Assembly: GCA_016934935.1 (NCBI GenBank)
Contig: JAFGRW010000106.1
Coordinates: 124,001-188,000, forward strand
Reading direction: 5' to 3'
Origin: Spirochaetota bacterium
Lineage (GTDB): Bacteria; Spirochaetota; UBA4802; JAFGJZ01
Length of the DNA: 64,000 nt
In this document: one piece after another, positions 48,593-60,925 of the stretch
Layout: every line of letters begins with the position of its first letter
How positions within the stretch are numbered: position 1 is the first letter of the stretch
Made by a program: the position numbers and the translations under genes
Notes under the pieces: generated by a model
Databases searched by the model: none
Told to the model about the DNA's origin: nothing
The model's input: the letters and a program-made list of their open reading frames with translations, nothing else

Positions 48593-49528
48593 TTTATATA
48601 AAAATCCCTGCCAAGTAAAACGTCTGTTAAATTCGTCAATTAACCTTTGCTGAACTGTTCCTTTTTCCAATCCCCATTTCGGTGCTACTAAAACATCTTC
48701 AAGAGCATCACCGGCTATACGATGAATAGTTATATCTTTTCTTAACCTTTCGATAAAATCAGCTAAAATAGATATATAAGATTTAAAATCAAGAAGTTTC
48801 ACTTCACCATTTGCATACATACTGTAAAGAGGTGTATTCTTTAATACATGAAGATGATGAATTTTTACTCCGGACACAGGCAAAGAAGATATTGTATCGG
48901 CAGTTTGCATCATATCATCCCAACTTTCACCCGGGATGCCAAGAATAATATGAACAGAGACCTGTATACCTCTATCGGCAAGAAGTATGATCGAATCACG
49001 AGTTTGGTTAAAATTGTGCATTCTGTTTAAATAGTCCAGGCTTCTATCGTGTGCAGATTGCATACCCAGTTCGACCCACAATTCAAAATCAGGACAATTG
49101 TATTCAGCTATTAGATCTGCAATTTCTGGATTAATCTCATCTGGACGTGTGCCTATCATTAATCCCATCACATCTGGAAAGCTCAAAGCCTCATCGTAAA
49201 GCTTTTTCAATGTATCCATGTTACCAGCGGTATTTGTATATGCCTGAAAATAGGCAATATATCGGGTTTTAACAGATGTGCGATTAAATGATATTTTAGC
49301 ATTTTGCATCTGCTTATATATTGATTCGTGATTACCGATGGAAGGTGAGGCAGAACCTGATTCCGAACAGAAAATACAGCCATGTCCGTTGATTCGGTTT
49401 GGGCAACCTAAAAAAGCGTTTATAGGCAGCTTAAAGATTCGAAAGCCATACTTACTTCGAAGGTAATCCCCAAAATAGTTATATGGCTTTCCGTTATAAA
49501 TATTACAGTGATCTGTCTTTGACAGCAT
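48587..49528 (-). CDS. Radical SAM protein, TIGR01212/YhcC family
   Basis: GCPNRINGHGCIFCSESGSASPS cluster motif, YFQAYTNTAG, IGTRPDEI, GMQSAHDRSL. Start likely MLSKTDH (49528). Confidence 0.92.
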   Translation of the reverse strand: MLSKTDHCNIYNGKPYNYFGDYLRSKYGFRIFKLPINAFLGCPNRINGHGCIFCSESGSASPSIGNHESIYKQMQNAKISFNRTSVKTRYIAYFQAYTNTAGNMDTLKKLYDEALSFPDVMGLMIGTRPDEINPEIADLIAEYNCPDFELWVELGMQSAHDRSLDYLNRMHNFNQTRDSIILLADRGIQVSVHIILGIPGESWDDMMQTADTISSLPVSGVKIHHLHVLKNTPLYSMYANGEVKLLDFKSYISILADFIERLRKDITIHRIAGDALEDVLVAPKWGLEKGTVQQRLIDEFNRRFTWQGFLYKD

Positions 49529-51230
49529 TTGAAAGACAGGAATTTTTAAAGTATTCCTGATTTTGATATTTTGTCGGGTCAAAAGTAACTCTTTTTACTT
49601 CTTTCACAGAGATAACGTTAAATTTTTTATCCAATTTAACGACGTAGATACCTTCTTTGAAAGTTTTTTTAACTTTATATCTTTTTTTTACCCAAATATA
49701 CTTCTTGTTCTTTTTAGAATAATTTCTAACCCACTTAACGGTTGTTACTTTTACATCTGAAAATGCGCTATAAATCTTTTTTTGATAATTATCTGAAGGT
49801 GCTATAGACTGGTCTATCGCTTCTTTTAATGTTTGGCCAGGTTTTATTGTTAAAAGAAACGGAGTAGTTACAGAGTGTTTTTCGGTTTTGGTTGTGAGCG
49901 GTTTGGAATAGGGAAGCGATCTTCTGCCGGAGGCTACATAATGACCGCCCTTTCCTCCTCTTTGTAATGCAATTATCGATTTACGTGTAGAAGAGAATAT
50001 ATGAGCGCCTCCAACTGCTTTTCGAGCCTTTCTTAAATATGAATTGAATAATTTTGTTTTTTTACGATTACGATAAGCGTTGGCAATGTTTGTCTCAACA
50101 GAATTTAAGCGGGTCGCGATAAATTTGTAATAGTTAGAGACCTTTATATCTTTGCTTGTATTTTCTGCGATATAGTTGCAAATTGGTATAGCTTTTTTCC
50201 TGTCATTTTTTTTGATATAGTATACAGCCAGTCTAGCAAGAATGATGTCGTTTACAAGATTCTCTGGTTGATCAAAGGCTTTTCGGAGATTGCCGTTGGA
50301 TATATCCACTCCAAAAATATCCACAACAGAAGCAACAAGTGCCAAATATTGCTGTTGAGCTATCAATTTCTGATTTTCCGGTATTCTTAAAAATCTCTCT
50401 TCAACCGGATTAGAAATGAAACCTGATTCGTATATTACAGAGAAAGGATACTCGGAAAAATAGGAAAACCGGTCATCCGCAACTATACTGTCGTCCCAGG
50501 CGTTTGGATACATATTAATCGATATATGATTCTCTTTTGTGCGTTCCGCTATTCTGCGGCTAAAACCTGTCGGGTCAAATTTATTATATAAAGTTAAAAA
50601 ACCTCGTTGAACTGATGTAATATGAGAAATATATCTTGAACCATTACGATCCTTTGTAATATGTATACCATACATATTAACAAGCCCATCTGCCTTATGA
50701 ATGGGCGATATATTATTCAGATGTGATGATACAATCAAAAAAGAGTTGGTTTTGTTTGCAAGATTAATCGTTTCGGTAAAGGATATATCATTATACGTAT
50801 TTGACTCTTCTCTTAAAACTGCCATATAGTCGCGAGTGGTCGCAACACGTATATATTTATTTGACACAAGAAGTTTATAGAGTTCACGGGAGAGGGGTAT
50901 CGAGTAGAACTCTTCCGGTTTTTCGGTAGTACTCTGTCTAAAAGTCGCACTGCCTCCCTGCCATTGACCATTCGAAAGTTTACCATGAGCAGGATCTATA
51001 AATATGGTGATTTTGTCCCCTTTTTCGAGTTTACTATAAAGATCTGAATAACGATATTTACAGGTTTTTACAATTTGTTCAATTTCGTAACGTGTATCCG
51101 CATTATCTTCGGCATCAAGTATTGCCTTGATTCTAGCCGATTTTGTTGTTTGAGAAAAAACAACTGTAGCAGAGAAAAAAAGCAAACAAAACAGCAGTGA
51201 ACGGAAAATAACATTTTTGGGAAAATACAT
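49503..51230 (-). CDS. N-acetylmuramoyl-L-alanine amidase (Amidase_3) with long basic C-terminal extension
   Basis: Signal peptide; FIDPAHGKLSNG, LIVSSHLNNIS, VIYESGFISNPVEERFL. Confidence 0.88.
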   Translation of the reverse strand: MYFPKNVIFRSLLFCLLFFSATVVFSQTTKSARIKAILDAEDNADTRYEIEQIVKTCKYRYSDLYSKLEKGDKITIFIDPAHGKLSNGQWQGGSATFRQSTTEKPEEFYSIPLSRELYKLLVSNKYIRVATTRDYMAVLREESNTYNDISFTETINLANKTNSFLIVSSHLNNISPIHKADGLVNMYGIHITKDRNGSRYISHITSVQRGFLTLYNKFDPTGFSRRIAERTKENHISINMYPNAWDDSIVADDRFSYFSEYPFSVIYESGFISNPVEERFLRIPENQKLIAQQQYLALVASVVDIFGVDISNGNLRKAFDQPENLVNDIILARLAVYYIKKNDRKKAIPICNYIAENTSKDIKVSNYYKFIATRLNSVETNIANAYRNRKKTKLFNSYLRKARKAVGGAHIFSSTRKSIIALQRGGKGGHYVASGRRSLPYSKPLTTKTEKHSVTTPFLLTIKPGQTLKEAIDQSIAPSDNYQKKIYSAFSDVKVTTVKWVRNYSKKNKKYIWVKKRYKVKKTFKEGIYVVKLDKKFNVISVKEVKRVTFDPTKYQNQEYFKNSCLSNAVKDRSL

Positions 51231-51515
51231 TTAAATCCACTCCGGTAATCAAGAATTAAAGAGAAAAAATTTTGCTGTTAATAGCAGTAAAGAAATAATG
51301 ATAGCAACTTATTTAAAAATCGGTTTTTAACAGTGAAAAATTGAACATATTAAGTGTTTTACTGTCAATAGAGTGTCTTGTTGCTAAATTGTAATTTTCA
51401 AAACATCGTGAATCTCTGATAATAAGACATAATTTTTTTTATTTTCAGTTGATTTATTTATAATTATCAGTATTATTCAAAATGTATAATAATTGTCAAG
51501 AACTTCAAGGTTGCC

Positions 51516-52067
51516 ATGAACAATATGATATGTTTTAACAAGCTTTCTAATATAATTCAAAACGAGATAATTGAATATCATGAAAAGAAAGTACGCAGCG
51601 GTAATACAAAAGATATAAATGATTCTGTCAAACAGTGGTTTGATAACTGTTTCGAACAATGGCTTCGCAATAAAGGATACGTTGGTGATAAAGAAAATAA
51701 GCGAATGTTTACCCGTATAGAAATCGAGATTCCATTAAAGGTTTCTCAAACCTTAATTGACGATGATGAAACAGATTCACCGGAAATTTTAACCAGGATA
51801 CTCAATATTAGCCGGGGGGGAATGTTTTTTAGATCACCCGTCCCTTTTAAGATATCGTCTATTATCAAAGTAGAAATTTGCCTTTCTGATGTAGAGGAAA
51901 TCTGGTATGATATTGAAGCCTTGGCAATGATTACCAGATGCGTTAAAATCAGTGACAATGTATTCGGCGTCGGTGTAACCTTTAGTTCGATCTATAATGA
52001 ATCTATGGATAGCTTGAGCTTGTTTATCTTCAAGCACCTTGTTTATTACATTCAACTTGAAGAGTAG
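51516..52067 (+). CDS. PilZ domain protein
   Basis: KRMFTRIEIEIPLKV (RxxxR) and ILNISRGGMFFRS ((D/N)xSxxG) c-di-GMP-binding motifs. Confidence 0.9.
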   Translation: MNNMICFNKLSNIIQNEIIEYHEKKVRSGNTKDINDSVKQWFDNCFEQWLRNKGYVGDKENKRMFTRIEIEIPLKVSQTLIDDDETDSPEILTRILNISRGGMFFRSPVPFKISSIIKVEICLSDVEEIWYDIEALAMITRCVKISDNVFGVGVTFSSIYNESMDSLSLFIFKHLVYYIQLEE

Positions 52068-52077
52068 TGTGTGAAAA

Positions 52078-52123
52078 ACAAAAAGCTGAAATATAACAGT
52101 GTTAATATAGTTCAGCTTTTTGT
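52078..52123. terminator. Bidirectional Rho-independent terminator between convergent genes
   Basis: 13-bp perfect stem ACAAAAAGCTGAA/TTCAGCTTTTTGT with A- and T-rich flanks, 20-nt loop, between stops at 52067 (+) and 52135 (-). Confidence 0.8.
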
Positions 52124-52134
52124 CTGATAGCTCG

Positions 52135-52578
52135 TTATTTAATTGAATCGATATTGCGTTTTAATCCGTCCTCTTCTACAACAAAGATATAAACTACACG
52201 TGATTTATCCTTATCCTGAATGCGCTTTAAGGATCCATTTTCGTTAATAAGATTCAGTAGCTTTGTGTTTGTATTGGAATCTATTCTTACACCACGTTCT
52301 CTCAGGTATTTTTGAAAAGAGACAAATGTTCTTCTTTGAGCCTGTTCGGTAATCTCCTCAATAGTATCTTCATTTTCGATAGGTCTAACAATTATTACCG
52401 AATAACTGTTAAGATCGGCAAAACCTTCCTGTCTGTATTTCAAAAGAAGCTCTTTGTCTTCCCTTGACATTACAGAATCAATTGACTCTGTACGATTTGA
52501 AGAACTTTTTATTGAAGCCCCTCCGACACAACCTGTGAAAAAAACAGAAATAAGCAGAGACAAAATAACTATACGCAT
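52135..52578 (-). CDS. Hypothetical lipoprotein
   Basis: Start at MRIVILSLLISVFFTGC (lipobox); ORF track starts at 52608. Confidence 0.8.
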   Translation of the reverse strand: MRIVILSLLISVFFTGCVGGASIKSSSNRTESIDSVMSREDKELLLKYRQEGFADLNSYSVIIVRPIENEDTIEEITEQAQRRTFVSFQKYLRERGVRIDSNTNTKLLNLINENGSLKRIQDKDKSRVVYIFVVEEDGLKRNIDSIK

Positions 52579-52588
52579 CGGTAACTCC

Positions 52589-55060
52589 TTATTTTGATAA
52601 TAGATCAATCAATTCGTGAATATTAGATGAATTTGGATGATCCGGTTTAATTGCAAGAACCTTTTTAAAATGATCAACAGCTTTGACATTATTTTTTACA
52701 TTTCTGTAATAGAGCATTCCCAGTTCATAATGTGATTTATAGTTTTTTGTGTCAAGACGTGTCGCCCTGTTAAAGGAGTCAATTGCCAGATCGTACTGAC
52801 CACTATCCCTGTATACCATGCCTTTTCTGAAGTATACTACAGGGTCACCAGGTTTTAATTCCGTAGCACTGTTATAAGAATCTATTGCGTTACTGTACAT
52901 CTTGGCTCCATGGTATGTGTCGGCAAGATTCATATGCGCGTTATAAGACCTTGGATTATTGATAACGGCACTCCGGTATAAATCTATTGCTTTGTCGTAC
53001 AAGCCGTTTTTCTTGTAAAGAAGCCCCAGGTTTAAATAAGCTTTAAAATAATTAGGGTTTCTTTTAATCGCCTGCGTGTAATAATCTATTGCGGCTGGTT
53101 CATCTTTAAGCCCTTCAGATGCTTTACCCAGCTCGTAAAGAATTGCTGGATCTGCTGGTTTTAAGGATTGAGCTTTTTTTAAATTCGTGACAGCAGTAGA
53201 AAATTCGTTTCTGGAGTTATAAAGAAGTCCAAGATTGAAGTAGGCTTGATAATAATTGGGATCGAATTTTATAGCTTTTTGATAAAAATCAACAGCCGTA
53301 GTCTTGTTACCCATTTCGTGATATGTTTCCCCGAGTTTAAAGTGAACTTCGGCACTAGAGGGGTTAAGCTTTGCGTGATCAGAGAAGTATTTTAAAGCTT
53401 CAGGAAAATTTTTTGAATCCAGATATATATCTCCAAGATTAAAATGAACTCCAGGGGTATTCACGTCTTGCGCAAGGGCTGCCTTGTAGTTTTTTATCGC
53501 TTCGGCTTTGTCTCCCAGTCGCAGGTAAGCAGTGCCTCTGGCAGATAGCGCTTTTGAAAACTCTGGTTGATTGGCAATTGCCTGATTAAATGCTTTTATT
53601 GCGGCACTATACTTTTTCTCAAAGAAATAGATTTGTCCCAGTCTGTAATGAGCATCCGCGTTTTTTGGATTTGCCAGTATGGCTTTTTGAAATGAGTTTT
53701 TTGCTTCTTCATCCATCTTGTTATGATAATAAATTCTTCCAAGCCAATAATGTGAATGATCATCAAGATCATCTTCCTCGACTGCTTTTCTGTACGCTTT
53801 TACTGCGTCATCAAATTCTCTTTTTTTACGATGTTCATCACCGGTTTCGCGCCATTTTGAAGCCGACCCTGCAGCAGATGCTGCTGCACCTGCTGCAGCA
53901 CCTGTACCGCCTGCAATGGCAGAATCCATATCCGCATCACGACTTCCGGAGCCATCTGATTCTCCCGATGTGCCGAAACCGGATTCACTTTTTGCGGATG
54001 CCCCACCGGTACCTGTTTCACCGCCTGATCCAGCTCCGCCACCCGAACCGTCTCCTGAACCGTCTCCCGAACCGTCTCCGGTTCCGGAAGATTTATCGGC
54101 AACAATAGAAGATGATGCTAATTTGGATTTAGCATCATCATATTTTTTTCTTAAAATTTCACTGTCATAATTGTATTTAAGAGCATGAGCGTAGCTTGCG
54201 ACAGCGTCTTTATAATCTTTGCCTTCATAATTTATGTCACCGATTTTTTCAGCGGTTTTAAAATCTGTAGGGTCGATATCCGTCGCTTTTTTATAAGCAG
54301 CAATTGCTCCTGCGCGGTTTCCGTTTTTGTGATACGCGTCGCCAAGAGCGCGGTAATATTTGGCATTAGAGGGATCCAAAGCAATGGCTTTATTGTATGC
54401 TTCAACAGCCTTGTCATAATTACCCGCTTTATAGTGCACTTCTCCCAGATTAAAAAAGCCTTCTGCTGAATCCGGAGCTTTTTTCATGCCATCTTCAATT
54501 TCCGAAAGGGCACCGGATACATCGCCTTTTTTCAGTTTTTGCTTCGCTAGATTAAGATAGGCTTCCTGGTCTTCAGGTGCTACAGTCTTGGCCTTTGTAT
54601 ATTCATCTCTGGCAAGAAGCTCTTTTTCCTGATCATCATAAACATTTCCGAGTTTATTATAAGCTTTTGGTTTGTCCGGGCTATACTTCTGTGCCAGTTT
54701 AAGATATTCTATTGCTTTATCATAATCTCCGATACGTGAATAAAGATAACCCAGTTCGTGAAGAGCCTCGTAATTATCGTTTTCGATCTCTAAAACTTTT
54801 TCGTAATACTTAATCGCGTTTTTGTAATCTTCAATTTTTTTATAAAGCCTGGCAAGTTTTAACATCGTATCGACGTCATTAGGGTCTGTTTCTAGAAGTT
54901 TTTCAAACAGTTCTATTCGTTCCTTCTGAAGGTTCTCTATGTCTTCTAAATCATTATCACCTGCAACCGATACTGCTATAATAGCCGTTAATCCAACTGC
55001 CATAACCAAACCGGCAGCAATTGCAATCTGTGTCTTTAGGTCTTTTGGTAATCTTATCAT
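52589..55060 (-). CDS. Large TPR-repeat protein with N-terminal TM and Gly/Ser/Asp low-complexity linker
   Basis: About 15 or more TPR units; internal SGTGDGSGDGSGDGSGGGAGSGGETGTGG plus Ala-rich segment. Confidence 0.93.
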   Translation of the reverse strand: MIRLPKDLKTQIAIAAGLVMAVGLTAIIAVSVAGDNDLEDIENLQKERIELFEKLLETDPNDVDTMLKLARLYKKIEDYKNAIKYYEKVLEIENDNYEALHELGYLYSRIGDYDKAIEYLKLAQKYSPDKPKAYNKLGNVYDDQEKELLARDEYTKAKTVAPEDQEAYLNLAKQKLKKGDVSGALSEIEDGMKKAPDSAEGFFNLGEVHYKAGNYDKAVEAYNKAIALDPSNAKYYRALGDAYHKNGNRAGAIAAYKKATDIDPTDFKTAEKIGDINYEGKDYKDAVASYAHALKYNYDSEILRKKYDDAKSKLASSSIVADKSSGTGDGSGDGSGDGSGGGAGSGGETGTGGASAKSESGFGTSGESDGSGSRDADMDSAIAGGTGAAAGAAASAAGSASKWRETGDEHRKKREFDDAVKAYRKAVEEDDLDDHSHYWLGRIYYHNKMDEEAKNSFQKAILANPKNADAHYRLGQIYFFEKKYSAAIKAFNQAIANQPEFSKALSARGTAYLRLGDKAEAIKNYKAALAQDVNTPGVHFNLGDIYLDSKNFPEALKYFSDHAKLNPSSAEVHFKLGETYHEMGNKTTAVDFYQKAIKFDPNYYQAYFNLGLLYNSRNEFSTAVTNLKKAQSLKPADPAILYELGKASEGLKDEPAAIDYYTQAIKRNPNYFKAYLNLGLLYKKNGLYDKAIDLYRSAVINNPRSYNAHMNLADTYHGAKMYSNAIDSYNSATELKPGDPVVYFRKGMVYRDSGQYDLAIDSFNRATRLDTKNYKSHYELGMLYYRNVKNNVKAVDHFKKVLAIKPDHPNSSNIHELIDLLSK
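54044..54079. repeat. 12-nt tandem repeat, three units (YGAACCGTCTCC), coding for the GSGD linker
   Basis: CGAACCGTCTCC TGAACCGTCTCC CGAACCGTCTCC. Confidence 0.85.
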
Positions 55061-55072
55061 ATATTTTTCCCC

Positions 55073-55888
55073 CTACAGGTCATCGTCTCTTTCAATATCA
55101 GCCTTGTGGTCGACGGTTTTTTTTGTCTCATGTCCGGCTCCTTTATCATCCTTGTCACTTCTCTCCGTCTTGGTTAAAACTGAGCCTCCAAGATGCAATA
55201 CCTCTTCAAGCGGAATATCGCTACCTACAGGAGGCAAAACAAAAGCCGGATCTTTCAGTAATTCAATTGCACGGCGGATCTTTTCATACTGAGGATCTTC
55301 CGGAGCAATGGAAAGGTAAAACATCCATGATTTTATAGTATTTTCTTTATCGCGCAAAAGCATAAGATGAGTTAAACCAATATGATAATGTGAATATTTG
55401 ATTTGAGGGTTAAGATTGTAGGCTTCTGTGAAATGGCTTATAGCAATATTGCCGATATTCTTGTAATAATATGCCTGTCCAAGCCTAAAGTGATTTTCGG
55501 CGTAATCGGGCCTGAGGTCGAGAGCTCTTTTAAAAAGTGTAATGGCTTCATCATATCTTTTTTTTATTAAAAATATGTCTCCAAGAAATGAGTAAGCGAA
55601 ATAATTTTCAGGATTTTCTTTTAATTCTTCCTGTAGATGATATTCAGCCATCTCGAATTTTTTTTGAAAATAGTAGGACATTCCTTTTTTAAAGTTTTTT
55701 CCGGTAAACTCTTTCATATGGTCTGCCATGGGGGAAGCTGTCGATTCTGAGCCTGAAACAGAAGATTCTGTAGCAGCTGATTTAGCCTCAGCAGTAGTTT
55801 CTTCAAGTGGTGGATCAGAAACTGCTTCTGTTTCCTGGGCATTAATAGTAACACAAAAAAGTAAAAGTATCACCGCGATTATTTTCAT
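55073..55888 (-). CDS. TPR-repeat protein, exported
   Basis: Signal peptide [21 protein letters not shown] units ([44 protein letters not shown]). Confidence 0.9.
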   Translation of the reverse strand: MKIIAVILLLFCVTINAQETEAVSDPPLEETTAEAKSAATESSVSGSESTASPMADHMKEFTGKNFKKGMSYYFQKKFEMAEYHLQEELKENPENYFAYSFLGDIFLIKKRYDEAITLFKRALDLRPDYAENHFRLGQAYYYKNIGNIAISHFTEAYNLNPQIKYSHYHIGLTHLMLLRDKENTIKSWMFYLSIAPEDPQYEKIRRAIELLKDPAFVLPPVGSDIPLEEVLHLGGSVLTKTERSDKDDKGAGHETKKTVDHKADIERDDDL

Positions 55889-56325
55889 AGTATAATCCTT
55901 TCGACTCCCGCTTCTTCCATAAGCTGTAACGCCAGTTCATCATTGTAGGGATTTTTGTAATAAAAAGTTGTTATACCGCTATTGATTAGAAGTTTGGTAC
56001 ATATTGAACATGGTTGGGTTGTAACATAAATTGCGGCACCTTCTATTTTTATTCCGTGAAATGCTGCCTGTATAATTGCATTTTGCTCAGCGTGAACACC
56101 ACGGCAAAGTTCGTGCATAGTACCTGAAGGAACTTTGTGAATAGTCCGAAGGCAGGTTTTTTCGGTGCAGTGGGGTATGCCGCGGGGAGCGCCGTTATAG
56201 CCGGTAGTTAAAACCCTTTTATCTTTAACAATCACCGCTCCAACAGAACGCCTTATACAGGTCGATCGTGTTGCTACCAGTTCAGCTATCTGCATAAAAT
56301 AAGTGTTCCAGTCAGGTCTACTCAT
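55885..56325 (-). CDS. dCMP deaminase family (ComEB-like cytidine/deoxycytidylate deaminase)
   Basis: [11 protein letters not shown] and [14 protein letters not shown] zinc motifs. Confidence 0.94.
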   Translation of the reverse strand: MSRPDWNTYFMQIAELVATRSTCIRRSVGAVIVKDKRVLTTGYNGAPRGIPHCTEKTCLRTIHKVPSGTMHELCRGVHAEQNAIIQAAFHGIKIEGAAIYVTTQPCSICTKLLINSGITTFYYKNPYNDELALQLMEEAGVERIIL

Positions 56326-56923
56326 GTTTTAAATTAACCTCTGTCACAATTTCAAGCTCTACGCGTTCACTATTCAAAAAATATCCGCGTATTAGAAATT
56401 TTTGACCCTGTTTTTTATTAAAAAAGGAACGTTTCACCGGTTCAGTTTCGATTCCTCTCTTTTTCATCTCATCAGAAATTTTAGAAACGGGAACTTTCAC
56501 AAAAAAATTTTTTGCTCCATCTGATTCAAGCTGAACCGATTCAATTCCTGTTCCGCAATACTCCTTTAGTACCGTTACACCCTTGTAAGATACAACAATA
56601 TTCGCAACCGGGTTTTCAAACAAAATCTGTTTTTTTTCCCTGGAAGATAATGAGACGTTAATAATCATGTCGTCTTTACTAACAAGCGAGCTGATACGGT
56701 AATTAACTCCGTCTATAACTACCGAGCCATTTGAAAGAGATGTTTCGTCTTCACGTGAATTAAAATAAAAAAATATCGCAATAATCAGTATAATATCTGC
56801 AAGAAGAATTCCTCTTGAAAATCGCCTCTTTTTTTTACTGTTTTTTGTCGGGGTTCCCGAACGAATCGATTCAAGCCTTTCTTCGATAGCTTTTGAATAT
56901 TTTAGCAAGGGACCTCCTGACAA
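56318..56923 (-). CDS. Hypothetical membrane protein, 201 aa
   Basis: Single TM ([16 protein letters not shown]) then extracytoplasmic beta-rich domain. Confidence 0.75.
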   Translation of the reverse strand: MSGGPLLKYSKAIEERLESIRSGTPTKNSKKKRRFSRGILLADIILIIAIFFYFNSREDETSLSNGSVVIDGVNYRISSLVSKDDMIINVSLSSREKKQILFENPVANIVVSYKGVTVLKEYCGTGIESVQLESDGAKNFFVKVPVSKISDEMKKRGIETEPVKRSFFNKKQGQKFLIRGYFLNSERVELEIVTEVNLKHE

Positions 56924-57087
56924 AACAAATAATAATATTTGTAAAACTTTGAATTGTAACCGAAATTGAAATAATAATAGATGATTTTTTACAAATCATT
57001 ACTACCAACACCATATACATATTTATTATCGGTATATACGTTAAATGCTAAACAAACTAATAACGAATGTTACTCTCTGAAATATTG

Positions 57088-57104
57088 AAATTTTTCGAAG
57101 TTTC
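57088..57104. repeat. Possible solo terminus of the 86-nt MITE/REP-like element
   Basis: AATTTTTCGAAGTTTCC resembles the copy 2 terminus AATTTTTCGAAGTTCTC at 33109-33125. Confidence 0.35.
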
Positions 57105-57293
57105 CTAGATTATTTCAAACAAATAAAGCAAACGGTTGCAACATGCCAGAAATATTCAGGTTTTAATTGACGTTAATCGAGTATCAATAATATTTGTATT
57201 AAATCGATTACTTTTTTTTCAAAAAATATAAAAATTCCTTTGATTATTAGCATGGTGATGTTTCTGTGTTCCTGGCTTTAGATCCATATTTAA

Positions 57294-59054
<1,761 letters not shown>

Positions 59055-59058
<4 letters not shown>

Positions 59059-59612
59059 ATATCTGGGGAGACACCGCGACGGATGAAGACCGGCGTGTTA
59101 CTGGTTGTCAAATTAACCGCAAAAACGCGGATCCATACGGAATTATTCACAGATGTCCGTGGAATTTCCCGGTTGCTGTAAGTCAAAAGATTATCGACAG
59201 TGATGGTAATCTGCACTATGGTAATCTTTCCAACCCGCTTTGGTTGACTTGCCCTTATCTTAATTACGAGATACACGAGTTAGAAAATGAGGGTATGATC
59301 CGAGCTGTTAACGAATTTATCCTTACCGACAGAGAAGCAATGGAGAGGATGCAGGATGCGCATGCCCATTTTTATTACTATCGCAAACATCTGTACAGAC
59401 ATCAAAGCGGCGGGGGAATATCTGATTCTCTTATAGAGAATTTTAACGTCGGTATTGGCGGTATTTCTGATACACGTTTCATTAAATGTCTGCATCTCCA
59501 TTTTGCCCACTATCTAGTCTACAAACAAAATGTAGCCGGAAAGATTGTGGAAGAACTTTTAAACAAAAAAATATATTGTAAGGATGGAAGGTGTTTATGT
59601 CTAAAGGATTAG
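59055..59612 (+). CDS. DUF501 domain protein
   Basis: GCQINRKNADPYGIIHRCPWNFPVAVSQ, LTCPYLNYEIHELENEGMIRAVNEF, QDAHAHFYYYR; position after eno-ftsB. Confidence 0.82.
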
Positions 59613-60214
59613 TTGTAGAGAAAACAGATAAGCACGGGAACATTGATACAATTGTTCTCTCTGATGTTAAGCAGTCTCTTCTGGCGGGAAAATTTGTAAT
59701 TTTACCAGTTGACGGAATTTATTGCACCGCCTCCATTTTATCAGAAAAGAATTATTTTAAGTTAAGCGACCAGGGCTTTACAGACATATTTGTAATGATA
59801 AAGGATTTTTCAGATCTTGAACGTTATTCACGAATTGAAAAGAAAGATTATGATTTTTTACATCGGCTTTGGCCAGACGATGTTTACGTAAAATTGCACA
59901 GCACCTTCGAGGAATCATTTGATACCGATTTTTTTTATTATATCCCAAAAACAGGTTACTTGAACACTTTGTTAAATCAGGTTGACCAACCGATTATGTA
60001 CAGCTTTAAAAACAACAGGAAAAGCAAACCATACTACTCAATAACTGATCTAAAACGCGCCTATTCAAGAGTTGCCGACCGCATGCTTATAATTAATCAG
60101 TACTGTAAAGAACATCTGTCGCCAACCTTCATTGATATTAGAAATAAAAGAATACAGATAGTTTCACCGGGACGGGTTGATGACGAGGATATAAAATCAC
60201 TGTATTATCTCTGA
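59597..60214 (+). CDS. Divergent YrdC/Sua5-like domain protein
   Basis: AGKFVILPVDGIYCTAS (cf. PTDTVYGL), HRLWPDDVYVKL (cf. WPGPLTLIL), SPTFIDIRNKRIQIVSPGRVDDEDI (cf. STVVD...ILRPG). Start ATG 59597. Confidence 0.55.
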   Translation: MSKGLVVEKTDKHGNIDTIVLSDVKQSLLAGKFVILPVDGIYCTASILSEKNYFKLSDQGFTDIFVMIKDFSDLERYSRIEKKDYDFLHRLWPDDVYVKLHSTFEESFDTDFFYYIPKTGYLNTLLNQVDQPIMYSFKNNRKSKPYYSITDLKRAYSRVADRMLIINQYCKEHLSPTFIDIRNKRIQIVSPGRVDDEDIKSLYYL

Positions 60215-60222
60215 TTGGTAAA

Positions 60223-60915
60223 TCAGGCCGGTGTCAGGGTGTAGTACCTCTTACCTTTGTAACGGAATACACCCTTGTTGCTTGAATTTCGAACACCGGA
60301 GTAGGTCTTAATTATATCCGCTCCCTTGACCTGTATGCGTTGAAGAATAGTATCAGCCGCGAAACAGTGGTCTCCATGCCTATCGGGAATAATAAAGAAT
60401 GAGGGTGTGCTTCTGTCTGGAGTAGGGTAATTTATTTTATACTGTCTATTCAAGAAGTTTACATACCCATCCTTAACTTTACAGCCTTTTACTATAAGAT
60501 CATAGTATGATATTAGTTTGACATCATCACGAACAAAGGTGACATAAACCCACCTTTTACCATCGTTTATCCTGCCAGGAGAAATCCTTCTGTTCAGGTT
60601 ATATCGTGAAGCGATCTGTTGAATCAGCAAATCGAGGTTTTCCCTGACAATGAATTTCTGATCACTATTAATATAATTATTTAAAGCATATTTGAAATCA
60701 AGTATGGCTCCAATAACAAACGATGTATAATAGTGATGATAAATGTCATGATAAAAATCGAGTTTATCAATTAGCAATTCTGCCGCGTCAATAGAGGAGT
60801 AGCGGTATTTTACAGATTTGTAATAATCCATTATATCCGATAAAAAAACAGAGATGAAGTAATCATTATCATCTCTGAATTTTTGATAGGATTGGTGATA
60901 GGTTATCTTGTCCAT
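60223..60915 (-). CDS. Hypothetical protein
   Basis: Long ORF; probable start MDKITYH (60915); upstream part of the ORF overlaps the 60926-61123 CDS. Confidence 0.7.
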   Translation of the reverse strand: MDKITYHQSYQKFRDDNDYFISVFLSDIMDYYKSVKYRYSSIDAAELLIDKLDFYHDIYHHYYTSFVIGAILDFKYALNNYINSDQKFIVRENLDLLIQQIASRYNLNRRISPGRINDGKRWVYVTFVRDDVKLISYYDLIVKGCKVKDGYVNFLNRQYKINYPTPDRSTPSFFIIPDRHGDHCFAADTILQRIQVKGADIIKTYSGVRNSSNKGVFRYKGKRYYTLTPA

Positions 60916-60925
60916 TTGGATTGAA

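Noticed and set aside
53590-54170. Long overlapping ORFs on both strands (53590..54108 +, 53800..54105 -, 53916..54170 +)
   Set aside because: They arise from the low-complexity, stop-poor Gly/Ser/Asp linker of the 823-aa TPR gene. Their translations are compositionally biased shadows of that gene.
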